64,000 bases of DNA from Brachionus koreanus (taxonomy: Eukaryota > Rotifera > Eurotatoria > Ploima > Brachionidae), in assembly GCA_016987375.1 (NCBI GenBank), contig PJRA01000220.1:448-64447 (forward strand), read 5' to 3'. The translations under genes and the position numbers were made by a program. The notes under the pieces are model-generated. The model worked only from the letters and a program-made list of their open reading frames with translations. It searched no databases and was not told the DNA's origin. Positions 1 to 17,755 of this stretch are shown in pieces; positions within the stretch are counted from its first letter, which is position 1, and each line of letters starts with the position of its first letter.

Positions 1-199
1 TTTTCTCTTTAAACTAAAAATTAATCTTTTTAAGCAGAAAAGTTTCGTTTAAAACATCAATTAATGATTTTCTTCCTTAAAAAAATAATTTTTTTATTTA
101 TATTCTAGTAAAAAAAAGAAACAATCTAAATTGAATAATTTTTTATACACGAGAAATAACGCTTTTTAAAAATAAAATATTAATTTTAACATCAACTTA

Positions 200-1654
200 T
201 GATCTTCGATCGTGCGCGTTTTGCGAGAAAGAAACATTCAACAGCCTACACTAAGACAAATCAATAACTTTCTTATTCGCTACCGAAAAAAGTTATTAGA
301 GGAGCAAATTCCACGAAATCCTTTTATTTGGCTTCATTGCAGCAACTGTGCATCGATAACAAACTACCAAAAATGGACGATGGTTTCTGCTACCATTATG
401 TAATTGACTACAATTTTGAAACTAAAGAATCTACAGTTCACGTGTTCTTGACGACGAAACGTCAGCTCGAAACAATATTACAAAAACAATGTCCATTGCG
501 ATGCTACCTACAAACTTAACTGGAATGGCTATTCAGTTATTTTGCTCGGCACAACGGATGCTGCCAAATCATTCTATCCGTATGGGTTGGCTCTATTCAA
601 ATCTGAAAAAGATGAAGATTACGCTTTTGCATTTAATGCTGTCAAAAAAGCAGTCATAGAACTTAATGATGGCGATTTCAAACCGAAATACTTAGTGCCA
701 TACGCAGCGCAGGCTATTTCAAATGGCTTTGGATTCGCTCTCGGTTTTAAACCAGTAGGGATCATGTGTTGGTAATATATGAAGGTAAAGGTGGAAGAGG
801 CATTGTCAAAAGTAACGAAAACTCATCGCGATAAGTTGTTGAATGAAATCGTTATTATGAAGCAATTTACGAGCAAAGATGTATCTGAACACGCACATTT
901 CATTTGGCGACGCAAGTGGTTAAACAGAAAAGATCATTCGATAACTTTGTTCAGGTATTATTTCGACGAATAGTGGATTAAACAGAATCCAGGATGGTAT
1001 CATGGTTTTTTCACAGACGAAGAAGAGCGAATTCCAGTCACTAATAATGCTGTAGAATCGACTAATAGGGTTATTAAGACGCATTCGACGTTCCAAAGCC
1101 AGATGCCGATGGAAGACTTTGCTACTGTGCAATACATGACATCATCAAAAACTGGAGCCTGGACCGGAGTCCTGGAACAGATGAGCAACCTAATGTCAAT
1201 CGCAAAGCTTTCCAACTTGATCCGCCAATCGCTTTAAAAGATTACGATGCAGCATTTGAGTGGATTGAAAAAGATATAAGTCTTTTGCTTGTTAAGCCAA
1301 GTTTTTACATACCATCATAAAAAGCGAAAAAGCTACGAAAGAAAGATGTTGAAGCTTTTAAGACGCTCGAGACAAATGCGTTTGGAAGACCTTTGAGGTT
1401 TTAGTTAAGCAAATCAACAGTCTTTTTGAAATTAGAATAAATAAAACTCAATGGAGATAGTCGCGATGCAGTTGCGATTGGAACAGCAAGAATTACATCT
1501 GCAAAGATGTCATTGGAGTATGCTCCAAATTAAAGATTGGAGATTGCCAGATTCCTATCGCCTCAGTCAACAAGCCACTAGAAAAAAAGCGTTGCCGAAG
1601 AAGACCCACTTTGGCAGCAGCCGCACTGGCTTAAATACATATTTAACTCATTGA
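200..1654 (+). pseudogene. Decayed MULE-type DNA transposase
   Basis: This is the relic of a Mutator-like (MULE) transposase and is no longer translatable. The best-preserved part, in one frame from 491, reads VHCDATYKLNWNGYSVILLG followed by a segment with ADATYK...G-like spacing that is typical of the MULE domain. Further on, near 1036-1065, the family motif TNNAVESTNRVIK is visible. The frame is broken at least three times: a shift near 330 and another near 480-490, a TAG at 971-973 inside the conserved region, and another shift near 1130, after which a different frame continues to a TAA at 1318-1320. Base composition is less AT-rich than the flanks. The FLYWCH and SWIM ends are not recognisable here. 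I see no clear terminal inverted repeats. Segment 1451-1654 may be the decayed tail. Family assignment is by motif, so it is fairly secure, but the borders are approximate. Confidence 0.85.
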
Positions 1655-3010
1655 ATTAATAACGAATGGTATGGTATTCTCATTATATAGAATACTTTTT
1701 GTTTTTTATATTTTATTTCTTATCAATAATACTGTACCTGTATGTATTACTATATTTGTTTTTATTTTTTTAAAAATAATTGAATTGAATAATATATTTG
1801 TATTTGTTAAAAATAAATGTAATACATTTTTAATAATGTTTAAAGAATAAATAAAGTTTAATATAATAAAATAAAATAGTGCTGTTTGTATTTTTTAATT
1901 TAAAAATGTATTAAAATAGTTTATTTAAAATAGTGTATTAAAAATTAATTAAGTCCTTTTTAAATATTAATTTAATGCTTATAAAAGATTATTCTAGTGT
2001 AACAATGTTATCTATAGTGCATCCCTGATTAAAATAGTGCATGTGTATATTATAGTGAAGTTTAAATATTATAGTACAACTTGTGATTATCTATAGTGCA
2101 GAATGTATTTGATTCATATTATTAATGGTTAAAGAAAATTCATTTTTTATGAATATTTCAATAATTTTTAAAATATATATCACATTTTCAATTGATTTAA
2201 AGTCTCGAAACTGACCAAGATAACCTAGATTTTTTTTGTATAGCAATATTCCATTAAACGGTTATGTTTGCAAGATAGTTGAGTCAAGTTTTTTTTTATT
2301 TAAGATAAATATAAATTTATCAAAAATAATTGTTAAATTTTTTTCTGAAATCGGTTCTTTTTTAACAAATTGGAATTAAATTCTTAATTTTATTTTTGGC
2401 GATAGATATTTATTTAAAAAAAATGGAAATAAAATAAATGGTAATACATTTTTGGCGATAGAAAAAAACTGGCGATTACTATAAATCAGTTAAACGAAAA
2501 ATAATTAGACAATAAAATTTAAATCTGAATTTTTATACATTTACATCGTTACTATACGTTTACCCATCCCAAGTAGCCCAGTCTCACGACATATTTCTAT
2601 AAAATTTAAAATTTTCTTCTTCACTTTGTCCAGCTTACTCTCTGTAAAATCTAGTTTCCCGGGTAAGCTAAATTAAAATTTACTTTAGAGATGTTCAACC
2701 CTTTTAATGTCTTTTTAGTAATTAATTTAAGAAGTAGTAGCATAAAATCTCTTAACGCAAATAGCTCTTAACACAATAAAAATGTATGATAGTTAAAACC
2801 TATTTTAGTTTAAAAAAATTAAAATCTTATTGATGCATTATTTATTAATTTCATTATTAGTTTCCAGTCGAAACCGGTCCCCTGTTTTGAAATGATGGAT
2901 GAAAGGCGTTAAAACATGCGCACTGTATTGCAGAGATATTTAGAAGATTTTTCGAACCTTAGCGAGTTAAACATCAGATCCTCTGCTTGCATGACAAACA
3001 AACAAACAAA
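1655..3010. other. Gene-free AT-rich stretch with small repeats
   Basis: No coding signal is visible. It contains clustered TATAGTGCA-like words (1874-2100) and a TTTTTGGCGATAGA word repeated at 2394 and 2451. A less AT-rich patch at about 2855-3010 ends in (CAAA)n next to the inverted repeat that follows. All of these look like transposon or repeat debris and not genes. Confidence 0.5.
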
Positions 3011-3266
3011 CCGTTCGGCTTTAGCATAGTAAAATTTATGATCAAATTTCAAAATTTCAAACATGCTCAAAATTTATTAAATGCGTAATTGATTGCATTG
3101 CAGACTTCAGAAATTTTTAAACTTCAAATACCATATTTTTAAATTTGAAAAAAAAGGATAGCCGCGTGTTATATTGCAAATAATGAAATTACGCATTTTA
3201 TATATTTTGAGCACATTTGAAATTTTGAAATTTGATCATAAATTTTACTTTGCTTCGGCCTTACGG
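3011..3266. repeat. Long inverted-repeat hairpin, MITE-like
   Basis: Two arms of about 79 nt, 3011-3089 and 3188-3266, are nearly reverse-complementary. Both contain AAAATTTATGATCAAATTTC and end toward the centre in ATGCGTAAT, and they are separated by about 100 nt. The outer ends begin CCGT in both arms. There is no coding capacity. The structure fits a small non-autonomous DNA transposon or foldback element. A target-site duplication was not obvious. Confidence 0.75.
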
Positions 3267-3767
3267 ACTAATTAAATTATATTGCTGTTCTATTGTTCAA
3301 ATTATTAGATAAAAATTTTTTTTTGATAATTAATGAAATAAATGTTAGAAAAAAAGAAGGTTTAAAGCTTTAATGTATTAACTTTTTAAGATTTGATATT
3401 GTTATCTTATCCGTAAAACATGGATGTTTGAAAATTATATCTTTAGAATATTGATATTAATTTTAATTTTAATATTTTTAGAAAAAGTTGATAAAAAACA
3501 TCGAGTGTCAATAAACATTGGTATCAAACACTAATGCAAACTTTACCTTTCTTCTCATTCATTTTGATCTGTATTTGCATTAAATTTTAAATTTAGGCTA
3601 ACATAAGACACTTAAGTCCTTTTTTGGATAAAGAATTCTTATTTTTAATTTTTATTTGAAAAAATGATAATTTAAACTTATATTAAAGAGTTTCAATTCA
3701 GAGACGCTAATTATTAATTTAAAAATCAATAATAAATTTTATTAGAATTCTTATCTATTAGTTTTAT

Positions 3768-8082
<4,315 letters not shown>

Positions 8083-10112
8083 TTTCAAAATATTATATCA
8101 ATTAACATTTGATTTTAAAACAGTCTATTTTTGAAAACAATTTAAATTTAATTCTGCTTAATTAGATTTCGCTCAAATTTTCTAATAAAATAAAAAAAAA
8201 ATCTTGCTTTCTATAAAGTTGTCATTAGAGAAATATTTTTTTATGGAGTTTAATCGTATAAAATATAAATGTTTGTAAAAGATACAAAACACAAAAATAA
8301 TGTATCAATTAAACAAATATTTTTTCATAAAATACAAATAAAATCTGTCCTATTTATTATAATTAAACCTCAAAAAAATATATAAGCTTGTTTTTTAATT
8401 AAACATCGTGAAAGCTTAGTACATGGGAGTGACTATTGATTTTCTGTGTATTTTTTTAAATTATACAAAAAATATGTCAATTTAAATATTATCAAACATT
8501 AAATTATAATTTAAAATATATAATCAATAAATCTTTAGGTTGAAATTACACTCTAACTTAAAGTTCATGACTTTTAATTTAAAAACAATTTGAAATATTT
8601 TAAGGCTTCCTATTTTGTCTTATTTAAACATATTCATTCAGATTGATTAAAATTGGCATAATTTCAAAAATTACTTTACAACAAAATTAATATTTTATTT
8701 CGATAAAGAAACTAAAATAGTTAAATTCTGTATCAATTTAATTTAGATTAAAAAATTAAAAGAAAAAAAGAAATACTAAAAATTTGGTGTTTAAAATTAA
8801 ACACTTTTTAGGATTTATTGTTAGAATGCTGAAAGATTTTAATAGACCTTTAAGAATTTTTAATAAACAGGCATTTCAAAAATTTAAGACGTTAAATATA
8901 TTTCTACTTCTGACATAATTTTTTAGAAAATTCGAGATTTTCAAAAATCTACTGGTGATTTTTAGTCATAAAATAGTTTTAGCATAAATTTAAATTTTTT
9001 TACCTTTTCAAATTTCAGGAATAATTTATTAATATTTATTAATAAAGATTTATTTATGAGATTTCAAGATCAGTGTATTTAATTTTTAAAATTGCAATTT
9101 AAATATACCATGTATTTAATTTTAAAAAAAAATCAATTTTTTTTTAATTCTTAATTATTTTTAATAGGATATTTTAAAAATATTCTCCTTCAATTAATTG
9201 AATCCATTATTTATAGCAGCAAAAAAGATAATCATTCCTTAATCAAATCTATGATCTTAAAAATAATAATTTTATTTTTCAAAGATGTCGCGATCTTTCT
9301 AATTTAATAATATGAATAAAACATCTCTGACATCTCAATCTAACATCTCTCGATTAACAGCACTGAATAAAACCAAAAAAAAATGCAAATATTACTTAAC
9401 ATATTCTTAACAATAAATTAGCCTAATAATTACTTATTCTTTTACAATAAGCAACCACAGCTTACTGGTTTATTGTAGTAAATCCAATAAAGAGGCACTT
9501 AACTTTTTTTTTGAGAATTTTCTACATTTTTCAGGAGGGTTCATTGCTGAAAACATTTTTAACCTTCAATGTCAATAACGATAAAAAATAATTTAATTAA
9601 TATTAAATCAATGAAAAAATTGGAAAAAAATTCAAAATTAAATTTTTTTATGTGATATTTTTGAAATAAAATTTCTCTGATAATTTTTTTCGTTTTACTT
9701 TTCGCTTTTCATAAATTTAAACTAAAAAAATACAAAAAAATTTTAATTCAAATTCGAATGATTCGAGTCATCAGAACTTTAATGATTACAACTAATAATC
9801 TATAATGTAATGGTCTCAGTAATCTCAAAAATGTCGAGTTACTATTTATGGTCTTTGCAAGTCTGTTTCGAATGTCTTTAATTCAGAAATTGATTTTTTT
9901 AATTCTCGATATTTTTAATCCAAAATTATAAATTAGCTTTTCAATACACAATTTTTTCATATTATTAAAGAAAATTCAACCTCAAATGGTTTAATTTAAA
10001 TTTAATTTAATAAATAAAAATTAATATTAGGATAAAAATTAATTTTATATTTTATTCGAATTTCTCTTATAAAAAACTATTAACATTTAAACATTAATAT
10101 TTCATTTTTAAA
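8083..10112. other. Intergenic region between MYO6 and TONSL
   Basis: About 2 kb of very AT-rich sequence. It lies upstream of MYO6 and downstream of TONSL, both on the minus strand. I see no open frame of note, RNA gene or clear repeat. It must contain the MYO6 promoter and the TONSL 3' end, but neither can be pinpointed. Confidence 0.5.
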
Positions 10113-13100
10113 TTAGTCAATTTTTAGTTCAACTATTTCTCTAGAAAAAAACTTCTTCATAAATTCTCTATTTTTCCACCGTTTCTTTAGTATATTATTA
10201 ATTTCATCCATTTCAGAAAATTTAGAAAATTTAAATTCCAAAACTTTAATTGCTTTTTTGCTTAAATCGTCTAATTTTGATTTCAAAATTTTAATCAACT
10301 GTAAATTAAAATCAATGATATTTGTTAGATTATTAACCAAATAAATTTTCTCAATATTAGGGCATTCTCTGAAAATAAAATTGATTGAAACGACATCGAT
10401 TTCATTGAAAGATAAATCAAGACATTCCAAATTTTTACAAACACTAAGTGATCTAAAGAAATTATAATTAATTTTATTTTGATTTGTTTACTAATAAATT
10501 ATTTTTACTTAAGTATTTCTGAAGTATCCTCAATTTTTAAATTTAAATTTCTTAAAAAAATTTTTGTTAATGAAGGATGAAATAAATTTTGAATTGATTT
10601 TGAAAATGAAATTCTATCTTCACTTTTACTTTCTGAATTTTTATTTGTAATACATGACATATTTAAAGATTCAATGCCAAAATCTCTGATATTTTTGCAC
10701 AAAATTGATCCATAATAAAATCCGAAGTTATTAAATGAAATGTCTAATTGTTTAATATTGCTATCTATAAAAAATATATTAATTATATGACAGTCTACTT
10801 TAAAATGATATACTTTTCAAATTTGAGAAGAAATTATTGATCGAAACCTGATCTTTTTGAGATACAAATTTTGCTAAGCGTAAGTTTTCAAAATTGATCT
10901 TGCAATCACAAACGTCAAGCTCGTTGAGTTTTGGAAAAACTTTGAGTAAATTTGCTAAATAATCAGCCAAATCATAATTTGTTAAGCCGTATATCTTCGC
11001 TAAACCAATATCATTACCACGAATACTCAAATTTTCTAAAATCTGAAAAACAAATAAGACATTTAGATTTAAAAAAAAATTTCAATTTAAAAAAATAACT
11101 TACACTTAAATTATTTTCATGAACCATATTATTTGAATTAGTTAATTCAAATAAAAATTTTAGATTTTTAATTGTCAATTTGTTATTAGATAAATCGAGA
11201 AATTTAAGATTACTCAATGAAAATAATAAATTTCTAAAGAAAAAATTTATTGTTTGATCGGATAAATAGTTTGAGGAAAGATCAATCTTGGTCAATTTTT
11301 TTGCAAACGTTGTTTCTTCTACAGATAAATGACTATAGCTTAAAATCGACTCAAAAATAGCATTAAATTGTGATGATATCTCGTTTATATCATAAGATAG
11401 ATTGCTTAAATTTAAGCAACCAGATTTTTCACTTTCTATCAATTTTTTTTTTACATCTAAATTTAACTTTTTTCCATTTTTTAAGCAAAGCTTTTCATAA
11501 AATTCATTCAACTTTGGAATGCTTTTGTACGATTCAGTTAACACTTTTACTTGACTCATATCAGTCAAAACATCTTTTATCAGATCTTCTCCAAAAAGGA
11601 TCAAATCGTCCGAATTTTTTAAAATAACTTTTTCTGGCTCACGGAAACTTTGCTCTTGTGAAAATATAACTTTGTATCTATTTAGAATTTGTGAAGTTAG
11701 CTCATTGATTGACAAGTTAATATTTCTTTTGTTTTTAAGATTAAAAATTTCATTTAGTTAAATACATAATTAAACTTACGATACTGGAATTAAAAAATTT
11801 TTGTTATCTATTATTGCTTTTATTCGCCATGTTTGAACAGATGATTTAGAGTCAAAATCATCCGAGCTCAATTTATCGGTGTAATTCTTTTTTTGATTAT
11901 TTGCTTTACTTATTTGTTTATTTTCGTAATTCAGTATATTAGTTATTTTTTGTTGAGATATTTTGATTTTTGGTGGTGAACTTTTTGTCAAATCAATTTC
12001 ATTAGATTCTGATTCATTTGAATTTGAGATTGTTTCGTCCTCTAATTGCTTTAAATCAGTTGAAATTGTTGAATCTGAAAAATAGTCATCACAATCTTCC
12101 AAGAAATTTTTCTCGGAATTTTCCTTAATTTTTTTTTTGTTACCAGATCCATTTGAGTTTGGGATAGAATTTCTTTTTTTTGAAATTTTCCTTGTTTTAA
12201 TGAAATCATCTTCGAAATCTAGATTTTTGGGATTCTTTTTGATTCGTTTATCGTTGGAATTTTCATCATCACTATGAACTGAGTATTTTCTTTTATTAGA
12301 GCCAGTTTTAGCTGCATCTTTTATAAGCCATTCATCATTTAAATTATAATCTGATTCACTGACAAAAAAATTATCTAATATCTTCTTATTGGATAAAGGA
12401 ATTGATGAAACAATGCTTGATCTACTACCGATGTTTTCTATTGCCTTTCTATATTCACAGATAGCCTTCTTTTTCGATGTTTGACTAACAATAGAATCAT
12501 TACTGTCATCCTCAAAATCCGATAATTTATTTAATAACTTGGTTCGAAAACATCTATTTTTAATTCTATCTTCATCATCTAAAGCTGGTTCATCAATAAC
12601 AATATCATTTTCTATATTAACAACTTTTTTTATCTTGTAATTTTTATCTTTTGCTTAATTTAAATAAAATGAAAATAATTTAAATTGGATTTTGATTGAA
12701 TAAAAAAATCTAAAGGGACAATACTTTTGTTGGACGAAATCATTTTGTCAAATATTTCTTTATAAAGTGCTAATTCATCACTAGCAAGATTTGCTTCATT
12801 TTCTACTTTGAATTTATACAAAAAGTCTAAAGGTGTATAGCCATCTTTCGAAAAAACATAACTCAAGGCACCAGCATCCAAAAGTAGTTTAACAACTTTC
12901 AAATGACCATTTTGAGCAGCCTTATCAAATATTCTTTATAATAAATTAGATTAGATTATTGAAAAAAATTTACATCGTGCAAAGGGCTTATAGGTCCTAT
13001 TGAATCGTTAACTTTAGACCCATTTTTAATTAAAATTTCGACAATTTTTGTATGACCGTAGTTGCAAGCTTCATGAATAGGAAGCCAATTTAAGTTGTCC

Positions 13101-15785
13101 CTTTCGTTTATCGGATGTCCCTTGAAAATATAAAAAAAATATTTCAGACAAAAATAATTATTTTACTTCTTCTATAAGTTTTTTAACTAAATTGTAGTTT
13201 CCTTTGATGCAAGCTACATGTAATTGGGTCTCGCCACGGATATTTCGCTTAAATGAAAATAATAAAAACTCAAATTTCATATTTTTTTAAATTTACCTTC
13301 ACAATATATTTTTTTTGGTTTGCTTGATTCCTCATTCGAGTAGAATAATTTCTTTCATCATCATTTAAAGTAGAACATTGATCATCGGCTTAAAAAAAAT
13401 ATATACTCTTGTTTTTTTTTTTTAAATAATGTACATTCTGAGGAAAACGTTATGCTCTCATTAATAGATTGCTGATCTTCGTCTTCATTTTCGTTTAATT
13501 CATCATCAATCTTGTTACTAATTGAGTTTATTTTCGAGATTGTTTCAGATATATCAATTCCATATGCCGATTGGGTTTCATTTAATAAATTTAGTACTTT
13601 TAGCTTTAGTATAAAAAGATTAAATTTTTCAAAAATTCATTCTGAACAAAATTTATACATTAATACTTGAAGAGATAAATTTTGTGTGATTTCAGCTTTT
13701 TCCAATGCTCTCATATAAATGTCTTTAAGTTCAACAAATTTAAACTGAAGTTTTTCTTTGAGAAAAGCTATATTGAGCAAAGTTTTGCATTCCTTTTTAT
13801 ACAAAAATTAATTTTTTGAATTAAGTTTTTTTTTATTTAAATTTACTGATTCATCATTTATTGTATGTGTTTTTAATTCTAGCTCAAAAAATTTGAGAGC
13901 ATTATCAAAATTTTCAAGATCTTGATAAGTTTGAGCTATTGATGAATAGATTATTGCTATTTCAGCGTTCGATTTACTTAGTTTGTCAGTAAGATTTAAC
14001 TTAAGATAAAAATAAACAATTAAAAAAAATTGGTCATAAAAAATTTTTAAGAAAAATCATGAAAAAATATCACCACATAAAATTATTTTCATTTAAAATT
14101 TTTTTTCTGTTTCAAAACGAAACCTTTTCTTTTATGATTTCAGGCGAAAACTAGCAAAACTCCAAACAGTTAATTTCATAGCTTAGATTCTCTAAACAGT
14201 TTCTGAAATGCTATTTATGTGGTTTCATTTATATCATTTATAGTAAAAAATTAATCCAAAATTTATTCTTAATTTTTAATCATAAAATTAAATAATTATT
14301 ATTGTTTTTAGATGATTTTTTTGGACTCTACCATCGGTAAATTGCTTATAGTATATAAAAAAATTCAAAAATAGCTATTCTGTTCTTAAATATTTAAATA
14401 AAAAGATTATTCAATCTTGAATGACAATTTCCAAATCTAGTTTTAGATTTCTTACTTGTTTTAAATAAGAATTTAGACCTAGTTCATAAAGTCCTAAATT
14501 ACAATATGAGTCGCCAAGTTTTTCATGTAAAACGAAAATTTTTTCCCATTCATTGGAATTTGGCTCATTTTCTTCATGTTTATCAATAGCTATGTATGAT
14601 TGATTAATTTCATTCTCATTACGTATGACGTTTTTGATTTCTTTTAGTTTATTAATTATCTCTGAACTAATTGCACAAGAATTTTTCAATTTATAGGCTT
14701 TTTTAAGGAGATGTTTCGCTTTTTCAAAATTTTGAACTTTAATATACAACTAAAATAAAATGTAAAATTTAAATGTAAAAATTAATTTGATATAAATAAT
14801 TCTTATTTACGTCAGCAGCATAAGCGAAATCTTGTGATTGTTGAACAAAATCTTTTGTTTTCTGCGTTATTTCAACTATTCTATCGGCAACTTTTAGGCA
14901 TTCCTCTGTTTTTCCTTTTCTCCTGGCTTGATCACATTTTATATACAAACAACGAATTAAATCTTCATAAAAGTTATTTTCCCTAAATAAATAAAATTAT
15001 AAAACTAAAAAATTAATTAATTAAAATTTAAATACTCGCAAATTTCTATTGCAGTTTTAAGATATTCTGTACAAATAATCAAATCTCTTTTTTCATCCAT
15101 AACAAAAGCTTAATAAATATTGATTAGTTACTAAATAATTAGAAAAAAAAATATCCTTATACCACAATTTAGGCATGTACGAGCCTTCATTAATGCAAAT
15201 TCTTTTGGATCAACCATATTTTTCTCGCTTATTTGATCCAAAGCATCATAAGATTTTAAATAGTAAGAATAAGCATCATTTAGATGATCAATTCGTTTTT
15301 CTTTGTAGTTGCATTCTGCTAAACTCATAAAATAATTTCCTATAGTCGTTAATGCTCTTTGTATTTCTACGAGATCTTCTATTTGGATCGTTATCGAATA
15401 ATATTTATCTAATTCGGATTTAGCTCTTTCAAAATCACACCCAAGTTTGCATAAGGTTTCCCCAATAAAACGATGGGTTGTCGCAGTATCAAGACAAGTA
15501 TTCAATTTTTTCCTAATATGAAGCACATGCTCAAATTCTTCTAATGCTTCTCTATAATAACCTTTAAAATAATATGAAATAAACGATTTTCATTATATTG
15601 ACTATATTAACACCTTTTTGATAATACGAATACCCAATTTGGAAAATAACATCGGCAAGTTCACTCTGCTTATGAAAATCTTTTAAAAGCTTTGTTTTTT
15701 TCTTAATCAACTCTTAAAATTAATAATTTTATTCTAATAAATTTTTCTTCAGTATTTTACCTTTAATTTCATCACTCTCGTCCAT
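10113..15785 (-). CDS. TONSL: Tonsoku-like protein, replication-fork repair scaffold
   Basis: TONSL with MMS22L recognises newly replicated histone H4 (unmethylated K20) and supports RAD51 loading at broken forks. Starting at ATG 15785, early exons are 15785-15761, 15712-15614, 15561-15162, 15108-15036 and one from 14982. They encode TPR-like helices (for example HRFIGETLCKLG, ERAKSELDKYY, LHEKLGDSYCNLGLYELGL). About 13,260-12,720 encodes ankyrin repeats (RGETQLHVACIKGN, WLPIHEACNYGH, NGHLKVVKLLLDAGA). A low-complexity acidic/basic segment follows (12,650-11,800). Next comes a ubiquitin-like segment (QTWRIKAIIDNKNFLIPVS) and a C-terminal leucine-rich-repeat region (FLDLSNNKLTIKNL) ending at TAA 10113-10115. 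The order TPR, ankyrin, acidic, UBL, LRR is diagnostic. A probable 80-nt intron removes the reading frame around 12,650-12,735. Exon borders in the middle are approximate. Confidence 0.93.
13999..14408 (-). other. Large intron of TONSL
   Basis: Roughly 400 nt without coding potential between two TPR-encoding exons, several times longer than the usual intron here. Nothing specific was recognised inside it. Confidence 0.5.
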
Positions 15786-15946
15786 TTCAGCGATTTTTTT
15801 TTATTCAAAATTTTTATGAGAAAGAATAAATGTAAAATTTAATTTGAATCTAAGAATATTGTAGTCATATTTTTAAAAAATTATAATTAATATTTTTCAG
15901 CGTTTTTAATTTTTATTTTAAAAATTATTTTATTTTGAATTCTAGA
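15786..15946. promoter_or_regulatory. Probable bidirectional promoter, TONSL / EXOSC5
   Basis: The two start codons are head to head and only 161 nt apart, so both genes must be transcribed from this AT-rich segment. A splice-acceptor-like TTCTAG lies one base before the EXOSC5 ATG. No TATA box or other core element can be called confidently in such AT-rich DNA. Confidence 0.6.
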
Positions 15947-16789
15947 ATGCAATTTTTAGAGACAAAATTAGAAGCTCAATTAGGATGCTTGACCAAACCT
16001 GATGGATCGGCTAAATTTTCAATAAGTACGTTTGTTTTATTAGTTTTAATGGTTTAAATGAAAATTAATTTTTTTTTTACATCAGATGATACTGTTCAGA
16101 TTTGTGGAGTTTATGGTCCTGGTGAAGTAAAATTAATGAAAGAAATTGCGGAACGTGCTTATGTAAATGTTATTTACAAACCAAGAGTTGGAGCTAATAG
16201 TATGAAGAAAATAAGCTATATTTTATTAATTATTAAAAAAATTTCAAAAGCAAATAGAGAAAAAGTAATGGAATATACTTTAAGAAGCATATTAGATGGA
16301 ATAATATTAACCAGTCTTCATCCAAGAACTGCTATAAATATTATTATACAAGAAATTCAAAATGATTCCAACGTAATTTAAATTCTTCAAAAAATTAAAA
16401 ATAATATATTGTTTAAACAAAGTTTATATCTTGTGGCATTAATTGCACATGTTTAGCCTTACTAGATGCAGGTATACCGTTAAAATTCACATTTGCCTCT
16501 GTGAGACTAGCTTTAACAGAAGATGACAACTCAATCGTATACTTTCCTGATTCAAAACAAGATAAAGTAATTTTATTAATTTATAAAAAATATGCTTAAA
16601 ATTTTTTTTAAGAAAATAAAAATATCTGCAACTTTTATCTTTGATTCTATCGATAAAGATGTTATATCGTCAAATATAGACGGTTTATTTGATATAAACG
16701 ATTTTGAATATTTGATGAATAACGCAAAGCATTATGCCATAAACAACATTTTTCCTTTATATTCAAAATTAATAAATGAAAAATATTAA
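15947..16789 (+). CDS. EXOSC5: Exosome complex component RRP46 (EXOSC5)
   Basis: RNase PH-fold subunit of the nine-subunit RNA exosome ring, involved in 3'-5' RNA processing and decay in nucleus and cytoplasm. In animals the subunit itself is catalytically inert. Five exons: 15947-16025, 16086-16199, 16251-16372, 16423-16566 and 16613-16789. Together they give 636 nt, 211 residues (human about 235). Family marks are LTKPDGSAKFSI, VYGPGEVK, LTSLHPRTAINI and CLALLDAGIPLKF, in the order and spacing of RRP46. Intron 2 (16200-16250, 51 nt) is a multiple of three with no stop and would be read through by a naive translation, inserting about 17 residues. NUDT21 follows on the same strand 197 nt after the stop. 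The phases of all exon joins agree, which supports the model. Confidence 0.93.
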
Positions 16790-16968
16790 TTGCTTTTTTT
16801 ATTTTTAATAAACTAAATAGAATTTTTTCAAGAAAATATTTTAAATTTTAAGACCTTTAATTACTTTTCCAACTTAACATTATCTGTCTTGAATCAGTCT
16901 TTACCATTAAAATATAATATTTGATTAGTCAATTGGAAGAAAATTTTAAAACTAATTCTAAATTCTAA

Positions 16969-17755
<787 letters not shown>

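Noticed and set aside
920..1215. Minus-strand open frames opposite the MULE relic
   Set aside because: They mirror the decayed transposase on the other strand and have no recognisable domain.
12660..12735. Extension VPLDFFIQSKSNLNYFHFI as the TONSL ankyrin end
   Set aside because: A GTATTG donor at about 12,735 and an AAG acceptor near 12,655 give an 80-nt intron that joins both sides in frame; the extension is probably intronic.
15947..16789. EXOSC5 first considered as translation factor eIF6
   Set aside because: None of the eIF6 blocks are present, while GVYGPGEVK, SLHPRT and LLDAGIP are RNase PH-type exosome marks.
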